Origin: Rallus limicola
Taxonomy: Eukaryota; Chordata; Aves; Gruiformes; Rallidae
DNA: 64,000 nt
Reading direction: 5' to 3'
NCBI GenBank assembly: GCA_022605955.1
Contig: JAKCOZ010000005.1
Coordinates: 30,170,950-30,234,949 of the forward strand
Part shown: positions 12,001 through 24,892 of the stretch, one piece after another
How the letters are laid out: the number at the start of each line of letters is the position of its first letter
How positions within the stretch are numbered: the first letter of the stretch is position 1
Position numbers and translations under genes: made by a program
The notes under the pieces: model-generated
Database searches by the model: none
The model's input: only the letters and a program-made list of their open reading frames with translations
Told to the model about the DNA's origin: nothing

Positions 12001-13309
12001 TCACATAAATGCCACCCAGAGCCTTGCTGGACTGAAAGCACCAGATGAAGTCTTGATCTAGCCTTGACCTGGCTAGAATTTGATCACCACTCAGGAATAC
12101 TTGACAACACATATAACCTCAAATAATAAAAGCTTAGTGACCAGCAGACCATAGATATCACATACTTTAGTAGGGAAAAAGTAAAGACTGTAACAACCAA
12201 GAACGTTGCCTAGGATATATGTATGTGAAGACAAGAGAATGAATAGTGAGAAACAGAACTTAAAAAAACAGAAAAGGATTTTAGGACATGGGCAGTTTCC
12301 AAAACATTAACTTGGGCTAAATGTAAAGAAATGACACAACTTTAACTACAGAACAGAATGTTCTCCTTAATATTGACACAACTCAACATGCACAAATAGA
12401 TTGTTAAATATCACTTATACAAATAAAACCACAGTTTGTGCCTCTCTGTTATTCTTCCTTGCCTATTAGACCTTTAGTAAATCAGGTCCTTAGTAAATCA
12501 TGTCCTCGGGTATGTATCTAGAAACATTGCTAATAAAATTCAAAACTGTTTCTGCAAATAAGTAAAATCAACTTCTTGATAGAAAGTAGAACCTTCCTGA
12601 TACAACCATTAAAAACCACTTACAAATGTTTACTGAAGCGCAACCACAGGGAAAAGAAAAGGCATTGCCTTCAGCTACCTTTCTCATGGTGAACTGATAA
12701 AGTTATTCAAAGTCGAGAATACATCCTGAACATTTATTGTATTAATAATCAACCTAAAAACCCTGATTTGATAAATTATTCTATACCTACTACTGCTATA
12801 AAATAATTTCAGAAATATACTTTCAAATATTGCATGTGCCACAAGAAAGTTCAAAAACTCTAGTGAAAGCTGCAAGACATTCTTTTCTATCTGTGTATCA
12901 GTAGATCACTTGCAGAGCTAGTACTACCAGTTGACTAAATATGCAGTGCTGGGTACAACAGCGACATGGCTCCACAGTAGCATGGCCCAAAAATTCTTTT
13001 TTTTAACAGTTCTCTCTGACAGGATTTAGAAAATGGTTGAAAGCTTTGCATAAATCACAGCAGAAACAGACAACAAAGTGCCAGTCCAAATATTTTTGAT
13101 TCCATGAAAATAAATCAAATTAGGCCATTAAAATTGTGGATATCTGCCATAAATCACTCACTGAAACACTCTGAAAATTCTCAGGACAGGAGTCCAGGCA
13201 AAATGATTACATTTTCAGGAGTCTGACTGTACTTAAACATTGACAGCCCACTATGATGGCAGAAGCCAGAGTTTTCTAGTTGGCTGGGGTTTTTTTCCAC
13301 AGTTTGTTC
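12001..13309. other. Intronic A+T-rich DNA, no feature seen
   Basis: The first tens of bases may still be decayed CR1. The rest holds no recognisable element or credible exon. Confidence 0.6.
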
Positions 13310-13655
13310 CAACCTTTTCACACCCTCCCTTCAAGTATTTATATCCTTTGATATGATCTTCCTGAGGCTTCTCTTCTCCAGGCTGAATTCCAGTTGTCTC
13401 GCCTTTGCGTTTAGGAGAGATGCTCTAGTCCCTTAATCATCCTAGTGGCCCTTCACTGGACTCTATTCATGTATCTTTTTATCTAGGGAGCCCAGAACTA
13501 AAGACGGTACCCCAGTAGATTAGTACTGCAGACACAACCAGTGCTGAAGAGAGAGGATCACCTCCCTTAACTAGCTGGCAATGCTTTGTCTAATGCAGCG
13601 CAAGATAACATTTGCCGCCTTTGTGGATAGGGGCACATTGCTGGGTTTATTTCTC
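13310..13655 (-). mobile_element. CR1 LINE internal fragment, minus strand
   Basis: The plus strand carries 'CTTCTCTTCTCCAGGCTGAA', 'GGAGAGATGCTCTAGTC', 'AGTGGCCCTTCACTGGACTC' and 'GAGAGAGGATCACCTCCCTT', all reverse-complement CR1 blocks from the C-terminal part of its ORF2, in the right order. Frame and 3' tail are lost. Confidence 0.85.
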
Positions 13656-15510
13656 TTTAAAAATAAATAAATAAGGAAGTAGTGGCTAAAGACCACAGAA
13701 AATATTAAACTCAGAAACATGTACAAAACATGCTTTGTATGAAATAGGAGAAACAGCTAGTCACAGAACGTCTCATAAGGAAAGCAACTTGGAGACCTCA
13801 CACAAAGCAACAATACAGAAAACTCAGAGAATAAAACAGGTGACCTGGCTGTTTTAATGCATAATTAAGATTTAAGTAGATGGTGAAATGACTCATATGA
13901 CTCTTAAAAATGAGCTGTACCAGTCTACCAGTCTTCTTAATAGCAAACAGACCATAGCACAGAACTTTTAATTTCTTAGGGATTTGAGAATAGTAGAGCA
14001 GGACACAGAGACATGTCTAAGTTAGTGGCCTGGCCTCTTGAAGTGATTCTTTCAGATGCAAGCACACATTACATCCACTCTTGGAGTTAGACACACACAT
14101 CACTGGTGCATTCAGCACACCCTTCCCTTCAATGGGGTCAGAGTTGAGGATGTGCACAGGAACACTGAACACACAGGCAGACAAATGGTACCTATTATAC
14201 CAGAGAGAAAGCGTACCTTCTCAAAGCTCCCCACGCAGTATGCTCCCTGTGCACGTACACAAATCTATACAGAAGCCTACTCTGCATCACTCACTGACAT
14301 GTGGCACACACCTAGGACCAACACCTGGTTCCAATTTCCCAAAGGTGATAAATTTGCAATGTGAACATATGCTTCTAGGTATGTAACGTACTGCACAAGT
14401 AAAATCTTGGTTCCATCCTCCTTGCAACTTACTAGTCAGAGGCACCAGATTGTCCCTCAAGTCCTTGGAATGCATCAGTAAACATTAAAAGGTGAAGTAA
14501 GCAATAAAAAGCTCTTCAAATTCTGAATACAAACAATACAAAAGAAATGACTGAGAATGAGAAGGTGTAAAGCACTTTGACAGCGCAGCTGTAGCATGAG
14601 TTCATAATCCTCAGAGGCCAGGAAGAAGAATAAAATGAAAGCAATGGCCTTGCAGTGCTCAATCTCAGAGTTGAGAAAAGTCTAAGGAGGAACCCAAATC
14701 TGCAGTTTCATAAAAAAATTAAACTGACTGAAGAAAAAACTGTGTGTACTACACAACTGAAGCAGGCAAATATGTGGTTTTGATTGACCTCAAACATAAA
14801 AAGACAACATTCAGAAGTTTAATGAAGGTTGAATACAAAACACTTAAGGCCTAACAAAAAACAAAAAAAAAAAGCACAAGAGTCTGCATTGATAAAAACT
14901 ATCAGCAATAGGAAGCAGTAATTCCACAACAGTTGTATAGTCACAGACATAGAATACCTGACACACCATGGAGAGATCAATGATATCAAAAAGGCTAAAT
15001 TTGCAAATGTTTTTCCTCACCAAGCTGCATTAAAAAAGATGACTAACCCAGGCTCGTGAAAAAGAAACCAGAGTAATCTTACAAAGTAGATTTTTTCAAA
15101 AAAGAATGACTGTGCAGAACTTCACCTAGCATTTTCTAAAACAGTTCAAAGCAACTTTAGTATCCTTGGCAATTGCATTAGAAAACTCATGCATGAATGC
15201 AGGAAGGTAGGTCTTAATGAGAAACCAATAGATAGAAAAGTCAGGGGAAAAGAGGGGAATTGAGGAATTACAGAATGGTTAGCTAAACCTAACTGGTCAT
15301 CCTAAAACCACAGATTATTTACATGAACCTGGAAGACAGGAGTTAGATCACAAACAATCTTCATATGGTAAGAAAAACTATCTTGATAGATCTAGCTTCT
15401 TTGATAGGATAATGGAGCTATAGAGTTAAAAAGGAAGCATCAGAAGCCATGCATTTTATCTCTGACATGTCTTTGAATATCTAGTTGTTTAATCGCAGAC
15501 AGTAACGAAG
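13656..15510. other. Intronic DNA, no supported gene
   Basis: Two overlapping plus-strand frames of about 100 codons lie at 14056-14364 and 14081-14386, antisense to PRKD1. The region is slightly richer in CA/CACA words than its surroundings. No splice framework or family resemblance supports them. The rest is featureless. Confidence 0.55.
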
Positions 15511-15890
15511 CACCACACAGCCAGTCACTCACCCCTTACCCCAAAGGGGATGAAGAGAATGGAAAAAAACCCATGGGTTGAGATAAAAACAGTTTAATAG
15601 GGTAACAAAGGGACAGAAGAATAATAATTATCACATATATACATATATAGAAAGCAAGTGATACACTAATGTAATTGTTCACCACATGCAGAAGAAAAAT
15701 TAAACAAGTCAACACCCAGTCTGTTTCTGAGCAGTAATCTCACCTTCCAGCTCGCTTCCCCAGTAATAACTAAACATAATGTTACATGGTAGGGAATATT
15801 CCTTTGACCAGTCTGGATCAGCTGTCCTGTGCTTCTTGTGCATGCCTGGTGAGGCATGAGAAGCTGAAAAGTCTTCGGCTTATTTGAACC
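15511..15890 (-). mobile_element. Solo ERVL-like LTR, minus strand, decayed
   Basis: The block starts near CACCACACAGCCAGTCACTC and contains GGGTTGAGATAAAAACAG, 'GGGAATATTCCTTTGACCAG' and 'GATCAGCTGTCCTG', the same order as in the 7154-10158 LTRs. It has no paired copy nearby, so it is a solo LTR or fragment. Promoter-like motifs have decayed. It keeps an extra downstream part (GAGGCATGAGAAGCTGAAAAG) that the two provirus LTRs lack, so it belongs to a related but different subfamily. Confidence 0.75.
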
Positions 15891-17399
15891 TGGTCTCAGT
15901 CCAGTTCTTTACAATGATTTCATTATCTGCATAATGGGTTGGAGAAAATTCTTACCAATTTTTCATACTTTATGAAACTGAGAAGGACAGCAAACACATT
16001 AAGAGGCAGGATTAAAATTAAAAAAACATCTCAAAAAAAGAAGTGACTTGAAGAGAATAGGAAGAAGTAATACAGGGACGTGTTATGGGAGAAACGGTTT
16101 GGAAAAAGTAAGCACTGAGAACAACTGGTTAACTAGCACTTCTTCAGAAAAGGATTCAGGGTTTGCATGCTGAATATGAATGAATACATAAAATTTGAAA
16201 AGATCTTAAATAATAGTAGGAAAACTGATACTGCTTCTCTAAAAACCATTTCTTGATGTCTCACTCCATCTCTAAAAGAATCATTACAGAAATATATGCC
16301 GGCTCAGGTCTGGAGGGCAACTATCGTGTTAGCTTATTCACATAGGCTTGTTTAACAAAGATCTTACTCCCATACTCAACAGCAGATAGGCAAAATCAAA
16401 TTACACAGATGAAAATTTTACACGGAAAGAGTTCCCTTTAGATTCTGTTAACTTTCTCTTAGCATTATAAAAGTCAGTTGATTTCATCTCAGTTTTAGCC
16501 TTTGTTTCATTTACCTATCAGTTATGCAAACTAGTTCAGGGACTGGTACTTGAAAGGGCAGGGAGGGTATCACCAACTCTGAGAAAATATTTTATCTATT
16601 CAATATATAGGTCAATTATACCTAGTTATATTTGGATGATCAATGCTATTCTACCCCATAAAATAATTCCACTTCAGACAGCACTGTAAATCTCTCACAG
16701 CTCCATCAGATAGCTGCTACAATGCAAATCAATATATACTAGGTAATCAAAAATATTATTTTTGAAAAAAGGATTTTTGTGAGCATATCTCTAACCAAAC
16801 TCTCTTCTTATCACAGACATACTTCCTTGTGAATGTCTGAATATTAGTAAGAAATTTTTTCTAGAGGCTGAATGTTGTTTGTTGCCTTTTTTTTTAAAGC
16901 ATAATCTTCCATGAACATTTTGGGTTCTTATATTCTATCAATTCTTTAAGCCTACATCTTACAAGACATTTTTCTTGGTGTCTAGTTTATCATCTGTTAC
17001 CTCATCAAAGAGCAAGTATAATCCATTTGGCAAGTGTCTTCATCTAGCAACCATAAAAATCTTATATCAAAAGATGCTATGTCAGCTAAACAAAATAATC
17101 GGTGTCCAGCTCCAATGATTCCGGGCGATTCTGTGATAGCTGCTAAAAATGAAGTACAGAATAAAATATTTTTCTTTAAGTTTTGAAAAACAAATATTAT
17201 CTTCGGCATCAACACAAATGAAACTGTACAAACACATAAACTAAGCAACTAGATGGAACTGCTACCTGCAGCTAAGTTTAGTTTTGGCTCTCTCAGTAGG
17301 CTAAAACTAGCTGCTATTGTGTTGTAAAAGGTATGTCATTACTTAAAATTCTGTATTTTACACAAATTCATGAGCAAAAAAAAAAAACCCACCAAAAAG
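15891..17399. other. Intronic A+T-rich DNA, no feature seen
   Basis: I found no recognisable element. A minus-strand frame at 16997-17248 (83 codons) has no family resemblance. Confidence 0.6.
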
Positions 17400-18240
17400 A
17401 ATCATAGAATTTATTGGATTGGAAGGGACCTTTAAAGGTCATCTAATCCAACTTCCCTGCAGTAAGCATGGATATCTTTACTAGATCAGGTTGCTAAATG
17501 CCTCATCAAGCCTGACCTTGAATATTTTCAGGGATGAGGCCTCCACGACCTCTCTGGGCAACCTGTTACAATGAGGGTGTTGAGGCACTGGAAATTATTT
17601 CTTCCTAACATCTAACCTAAACCTACTCTCTTTCATCTTGAAACCATTGCCCCTTACCCTATCACTACACTCCATGGTAAACAGGCCCTCTTCCCCTTTC
17701 CTGTAGCACCCCTTTAAGTATTGGTATGCCATAATTAGATCTCCCCAGAGCCTTCTCTTCTCCAAGCTGAACAAGTCCAACTTTCTCAGCCTGTCTTCAT
17801 AGGAGAGGTGCTCCAGCACTTTGATCGTTTTTGTGGCCTTCCTCTGGACTCACTCCAACAGCTCTATGGATTTCCCGTACTGGGGACCAAAGAGGTGGAT
17901 GCTGTACTCCAGGTGAGGTATCAAGAGCAGAATAGAGGGGCAGAATCACCACCCTCGATCTTCTGGCCATACTGTTCTTGATGCAGCCCATGACATGGTT
18001 GGCCTTCTGAGCTGCAGATGTACATTGGTGGCTCATGTCCAGCTTTTCATGCTTCAAGTCCTTCAAGTCCTTTTCCTCAGAGCTGCTTTCCAGCATGCCA
18101 TCTTCCCTAACCTGTATCGATAAAAAGGATTGTCCCAACCCAGGTGCAGGACCCTGCATTTGGCTCTGTTGAACCTCCATGACAAAGTCTTCAATGAAAC
18201 ATTCCCTGTCATACACTTCAAAGGTGCAGTTCACCTATGC
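17400..18240 (-). mobile_element. CR1 LINE 3' portion with broken ORF2 end, minus strand
   Basis: The low end reads AATCATAGAAT then TTGGAAGGGACCTTTAAAGG, the reverse complement of the CR1 3' tail. About 840 bases follow CR1 order. On the minus strand, two frames together give the C-terminal part of the CR1 reverse-transcriptase ORF. The frame at 17797-18234 contains VILPLYSAL followed by a decayed LWSP block. The frame at 17595-17819 contains [20 protein letters not shown], then [11 protein letters not shown] and [10 protein letters not shown] frameshift separates them near 17800-17890 and the 5' part of the element is missing, the normal 5'-truncated state of a dead CR1. Confidence 0.93.
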
Positions 18241-20613
18241 TGCCATTTCTGGAATTTTCAATATACAAAACATAAGTGACATATTACTCTGAGAATGAGA
18301 GCTATTCCTGGTTCCCTTAAAATCAGAAGGCTACAGAATTTTCCAGGGCACCAACAGCTAAAGACAGCTCTCAAAAAAAAACAAAAAAGCCACCCTCCTA
18401 AAATTAGGAATAAATTAATTTGAAAGGGTTTTTTTTAAAACAAAGAAGATTTAATAAAGGGAAAAAATTCTATACAAAAGTAAATTTCATGTTAAAATGT
18501 TTCAAAAATGCAAACAAAAAAAGCACATAAAAGCACTTTGATTTTTCCTACAAACTGACATATTTTCATACTGAAAAAAAACCTGAAATAACAGTTCGGG
18601 TATAATACTATAATTTATCATAACAGCATAAAGCACTTACTTCTGGATATACTAAGATATTTAACAAAATTATGTGACCACAGTATGTGAACATTATCAA
18701 AATTCTTGAATTTAGATATAACTGCACATACAGCTATATGCCATCCATGAATGTATAGCATGTTAAACTATCTTGAACAATCAGCAGCCAAATTTGACCT
18801 TAGACTCCCCCAAGTTTACTCAATGGCTATCTATAATTCCAGGATATTAATTTTAGATGCCTAAATTACAATGTCTGACCATTTGATAAGAACCTGTTTA
18901 GAAGCAAAGGAAGGAAGCGTAGTATTCCTTTCCTGAAAAATTACGCAATCAAAGCAATCTTTGCAGCAGATGGGTGTATTACTTCATTTTATCATTCCTT
19001 CCTTTCATCTCTGCAGAGACCAACCCTGCACCATTCCAAGAGGACAGATAACTCAGCAGGTCCCTCCCCTGTGAGACACTATATTTTATTTCTAATCCCC
19101 AATTACTTCACCTTGCACATGCTAGTGGTTTCTACTAACCATTCTTGCTAACCACACATTTCCATAGGGAACTTTTGTGCTTTTGCCCACAACCTAAGAT
19201 GGATTTCTCATAGGGTTTTCTTCAAAGTTGCTGCTGTAAATTGCCAGTTTTAATGCTGACATAGCATCCCATATCGTTTAAGTTGTGTAATAGCCAGCTA
19301 TCCAGGACACCTTTACTGCAAAGTACTGAAAGGAGGGATTTTTTCCCTGTAGGGAATATAGTATATAATATAGGCTCTATCATAATACAGGCTGCTTATT
19401 ATCTGTTTGGTATTAATGTAACAACACATAAACAGAGGTTCAAAGGCATTGTTAGAAATAGTGTTTTCCAGCTGTTTTCTACCTCCTCTTTAGTAGGTGT
19501 ACTGAACTAATAGGTATAACTTTTATCAGATACATCTTTTAAATATTCACATCAGAGGCAAACAAGACACTACAGACAGAACACAAATCATGAAGAGAAA
19601 AACAAAGAAAGACTAAAGCTATATATGGGTTGTGTTAGCTGCTGAACAGTTTTTAGCTATGTCTGATAGAGGAATGCCACTACATTCACCTGAATAGTAG
19701 TTTCATTATTGACCATGATCAACTGCATACTCTGAAAATCACAGACATATCAGAGCTTCTGGAAACTATCTGATCTGACTTCTCACGTGGCTTATGTTTA
19801 CCCAGAAATGAAGGATGAAGTTTTCACCATCTTTCTGGGTAGCTGCTGCAGTACTGCACTACTCTCTTCTTGCAAAGAAGGCTGGTTTTTGTTCTAATGT
19901 CCAATCTGAAACTCTTTCAAACCATAATTTGAAGGCATTGCTCTTAGTTTTGCCTCTGTCACTAGCTAGAAGAATTCAGCTTGATCATCTTGGTAATTCC
20001 TCTTAAAGTACTTACTTACCTCACATTCACTTATTTCAAGAACTAATTTAACACCAGAATACAGCTCAGAACCTCCTCAGTTCTGTGACAGTCACCAAAT
20101 AAAAGAAATCAAATGGAAGGAAGAAAGAAAACGTTTACATTGGATGATCATTTAACCTAGCTTAACATCACAGAGTAAAGACACAACAGCATTTGTTCGC
20201 AGATCTGACAAACGTGTCATTCTCTGGGTCATGTTCACATTGCATGAAAACAAATAGCATGATCATAAACACGAACTGAAGATATACTAGAGATATGCTT
20301 CTAGATGTAGGACACAAGTATTTATTTTCCAAATTGTTTGATTTTACCATATTTTCTGCCTAGCAATCTGTCAGCTGGTTGCCTGAACCCTTCCTGCAAC
20401 AATGGCTTACCAAGATTCTTAGAACAAACAGGACAGCAGACACACTGCTGTATGAGAAAGATAACAGAAACAGTGAAGTTTAATTTTGCTTGATAAATGA
20501 GAATTAAAAATACGTAGTATAGAATCAAGAGATCTTCTTCCCTAAATAATCCCACTGCCTCCACTCAAGCACACAAACAGACTTTTACCAGATTGTTTTA
20601 ATTTTCACTCTTT

Positions 20614-20628
20614 TGTGTGTGTGTGTGT
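20614..20628 (+). repeat. (TG)n microsatellite
   Basis: Seven and a half TG units, uninterrupted. Confidence 0.9.
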
Positions 20629-23600
20629 CTAGGACAGCCAACTCTTTGGGAAAAAAAAATGCAATGAAAACTATGTGGGTTTGGAACAGGACAGACTCCT
20701 ACTCATAGTCTACATATTTTGTGGCAACTCTTTTTAGAGGTAGGTATAATAAATGTACCAGAACAAAGCCATATATTTATGCATATTACAAATACCTGAA
20801 ATGCTGCCTTTTTTTATTTTACTGTACAATTTCCACACTTTTCTGGATGCCTTTGATTTTGGGTAGCACTATAAAATCCTCAGAGAGATAAAAGCAGCAC
20901 TTACAACATTAGATAGCATGGTCTCTAGCACACCTAGAGCCATGTCATATAAACAGACAGCAAACTTGTTTACAGCCCTTTAAAGCTGATGGAGAGGGAG
21001 ATCGAACTACAGAGAAAAATATGAAAATTATTACAGCTACACTGAAAATACTGTTGCTAATTCATACTGTCCTCCTTATAAGCAGGTTTTCCTCTACCTT
21101 GCAGACCCTTTGATCCCATGGATCAAAGCCACAATTCAAAAAGTTTAAATCACATAAACAACCGTTTGTGGCCCAAGGATCTATGGGGCCTTCAGGATTG
21201 TTTCAGTCTGAACACAGACCACAGCCTAGCATCCATAAATTACATAAGGACATACAGTGCTGCAAAGAGGGAGGCCATGGTATACATTACTATTATGGTC
21301 TACGTACAAGAATGATTTCTGGTTTTATGTAAAAGGACTTCCTAGGTGGTAGGAAAAAGATAAGGCAGTAGGAAAGTTGCTGGTTTTAAGGATAAACATC
21401 GTTCGTGCAAATTGCCTCATAGCCAGAATGTTGCTCCCAGTCCCAGCTGTGCCTTGTCTGCACTTTTGCAACTGACAAGATGCTAACAAAATCTATTTCT
21501 AACACTTGAAAAAATGTATTTCTCAAGGTTGGATTTATTTATTTTTTATTAATAACTTTAAGAGAGTAGAAACTGAACGTGCTTTCATACTGCGCAGGTC
21601 ATCTTCAGATACAGTTCTTTTAAAGCATACATGATAGAGGTTTAGTGCTAGCAACGGCAGTCATGGTTTGCAGCTTCATTTTGTATACATTGTGATTAAA
21701 ATTCCATTGGGAAGACTTTTTTATGCTGACCTCTCATAAAAGTCTCAGAATGCCTCTTCTCTTAATAAACAGCAAGATCCAGATTAGATGAAGTATATTC
21801 ATATTTCTTACTTTAAAAAAGAAATTATACAATTTGATATTTGGATATTTATATATCATTGTTTCTGAGCTGACTCTGACCGCAGACCAGGCACACATGG
21901 CAGACTGTGGCTAAAAGAGACAGTCACAACACCAATATATATTTTCCATGGGAGAAGAAGTCAACTGCTTGACCAAGTTTTCCACATCTGAAGAAAAAAT
22001 TGTGAGGAACAAGCAAAAGGAACCCACAAATACACAGGGAAGAGAGAGTAAAAGATGGCAACATACACTGAAGTTTATTTCTAACTTTATGTCTATGCAT
22101 ATATCACTGTAAGATGTCCACATTATCACCCCCACATTGTACTGTGATACACTATGCTACCTTTCTAGCCTTTGCACATTGTTCCAGCAGATAAAACAGA
22201 GAAGGGTTTAGAAAGCAAAAATCTCCTTCATGAAGTAGCTCACTTGAAGCGCACACTTCAAGTTTTTATGCTTTGAAAGTTCAAAACCAGTTATGTCCAA
22301 GTTATTTTAATCTTACAGAGTTTCTGACTGACATCAACTCTATCATCATCTTAAACTGTTACCATAGATAGAAATATCTAAAAGGAGAAAAAAAAAGTCC
22401 CAAAAGCAAGAGATTGTTTAGTAGTACAACAATTCTTGTATGAAATAAAAGGAAGTTGAAAGCCTGTGAAGAAAGTCTGATTTGGTCTGCAAAAATTCTG
22501 GAGAATGTAAACAAAGGTGCTGCTGGACAGAGGCACAGGAAGGTCATGCTGGCCCCCACCAGCCAAGCATAAAAAGGCCTCCTCTCACAAAATAGTAAAG
22601 TACAATGAACATGGCATGCATGGAAAGAAAATAACTGACAAAGATGAGGTAAAAGGTATCTCAATGAAATGAGGAAATATATTTCTATTCTCATATAAGC
22701 TACATTATTTTTGAGTTAATGGGGTGTGATAACAAAATTCAAGTAGCCTTTCTAGCAGAATCTCTACAATCAGCCCTGTGTAAGAGACTCTTAAGTCTGA
22801 CGTTGAAAAAAATGAACAAGTATTGTACTGGAACACACTCCAAAGCAAATTTCAAATCTATCCCAAACCTGACAATTTGACATCGTGCAAGAAGCTTATA
22901 GTTGCTCCAGAAGACAATTTGAAAGAGAAGTCCTCCTCCAATCAGGAAGAACCAAAGAGAAGTCAATTGCTAGCAGCACTGATTTAAAACAACATATACA
23001 GCAACACTGTTTTATGGGAAAAATAAATCAAATATTTCTAGAGAATAGGTCAACCTGTGGCACATGTTTCTGTATATAAGGGCAGAAACATTTCCAACAA
23101 CTGCAGAGCATTTAGAAACCTGCATGTGCTAGCTAAAACAAATTCACCTATGTTTTGGATAAACATTTGGGAGAGAGATTTTTTTATTTATATACTTATT
23201 GTATCTGTATAACTGTAGCCATATTACATAATGTCAACATAAACCTGTCTGATGTCAACCAGAGGGCAAAGTCAAGAAGTTAGCAACAGCCCATAGCACT
23301 GCACAAAAGTAATTAAAAAACCCTACAAACAATGTATGTGCTTATCACAGGTTGCTTGAGACAGACAACTCTTTGTCTCACTATGCTTAATTAATCAGTC
23401 ATAATTGTTAATTTTACATAGCCATATCTTAAACATTCTGTAGATGTCCTTAAAATTATTGCTACCAGAGTCACCAAAAAAACCCCAATCAACCAACCCA
23501 CACTCCAGAAAATCCTGAAACATACATTTGGCAAGTTTTTAATTGAAATAGTTACATATATAAAATACAGTAAAAATAAGAAGACAAAAGTAACAATATA

Positions 23601-24844
23601 CTAACTTAGATAAGTGTGCTTGTTCCTTTCAGGTAAACACAGTGTAACACACATGGCAACCATACTGCCAGATTGTTCCAAACACATTAAAACAAAAAAA
23701 TCTAGATAAGACAACCAAACAGTTCTGGATGCTTCTGAGCGAATTCCAGAAATCACAGGAAAACACCCATTACAAGCACAGTTCCATATAGGCATTTCAC
23801 ACACCCCCATGTATCACACATAATCCACAGCACAGATCACTTGCATACAAGCAGGAAATCCACCACACCTTCAGGATGCACTGCACTTTCCGTGCATTCT
23901 CAGGTCATCCATGTGGTTTATACCCAAGTGTTGTATCAGACAGAGAGTCATACCTTAGGAATTTCAAATGCAGTATGTGTCATATGATGTCCATCCACAT
24001 ATACACTTCTGTCTGGGAAATGTTGCCACTTCATTAATAAATTCCATACTTTCACCAATAGAGCTTCACCTCATTGGCAACGAAAGAAGCATCCCACATG
24101 CTTATTCATCTTCTCCTTCTTTTAAATAATCTTTAAAAATTAAAGTGTCGGTTACTTTCAGCATAAGCCTGTCCTCTATCCAAGGTTCTGTCTTGTTTCT
24201 TATTCTCTGAGAATTAATTTGATAGTCTTTAATCTTTGGGAAGGAATTTCTCCAATGCCTAGATAAATTTGTGGCATTAAACCAATTTTCCTTACCTGGA
24301 TCACTGACAGGATGAATAACAAAGTTAGCATTTTTTTAAAAACTCCCACAGTTTCTTTAATTCAGACTGACTCTCTTTCATCAAAGTTATGCTTTTCCTA
24401 GTGTCTTCTCACACATACTCGAAAAGCAATTTTAATTGATCTACAAACTACTGTTACACACACTGACTTACAGTTTCCACGGTAGAGAGTAATAAACGTA
24501 AAGTCAATAAAAGATTAAACAGTAAACATGAAAAGTCTCACTTGAATTTATAAGAGTGAGATTATTAGAAAAGTACTTTCACTTTAGAATGTTTATATGT
24601 GTAACGACAGGGAACCTCACATTTCTTCAAATGAAATTTTACAACTTTGTGTTTCCAGAACACACACAGATGGAGGGAAGCATTCCATGCAAAAAGAAAA
24701 GACTCACTTTGGAGAAGAAAGTTTACATTTTGTTACCAATGTAAACCAGTTAGACTCCACGAGAACGTAACTTTAACAGATAAACATTTGTACCAATTTT
24801 GCCAGATCATAGGTATACTGTGGCTATAGATAAAAATATAGTGC

Positions 24845-24892
24845 ATATATGAAATACCTACATCCATATATGAAGTACCTACATCCATATAT
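24845..24892 (+). repeat. 21-bp tandem repeat, about 2.3 copies
   Basis: The unit ATATATGAAATACCTACATCC plus one further copy (A to G at one position) is followed by a partial third copy. Being a multiple of three, it gives a repeated YMDVG-type peptide in the minus-strand frame, which is incidental. Confidence 0.9.

Noticed and set aside
22359..22694. 111-codon minus-strand hydrophobic frame
   Set aside because: The Phe/Leu-rich translation comes from A/G-rich plus-strand DNA; no family, no splice context, and a second overlapping frame is also open.
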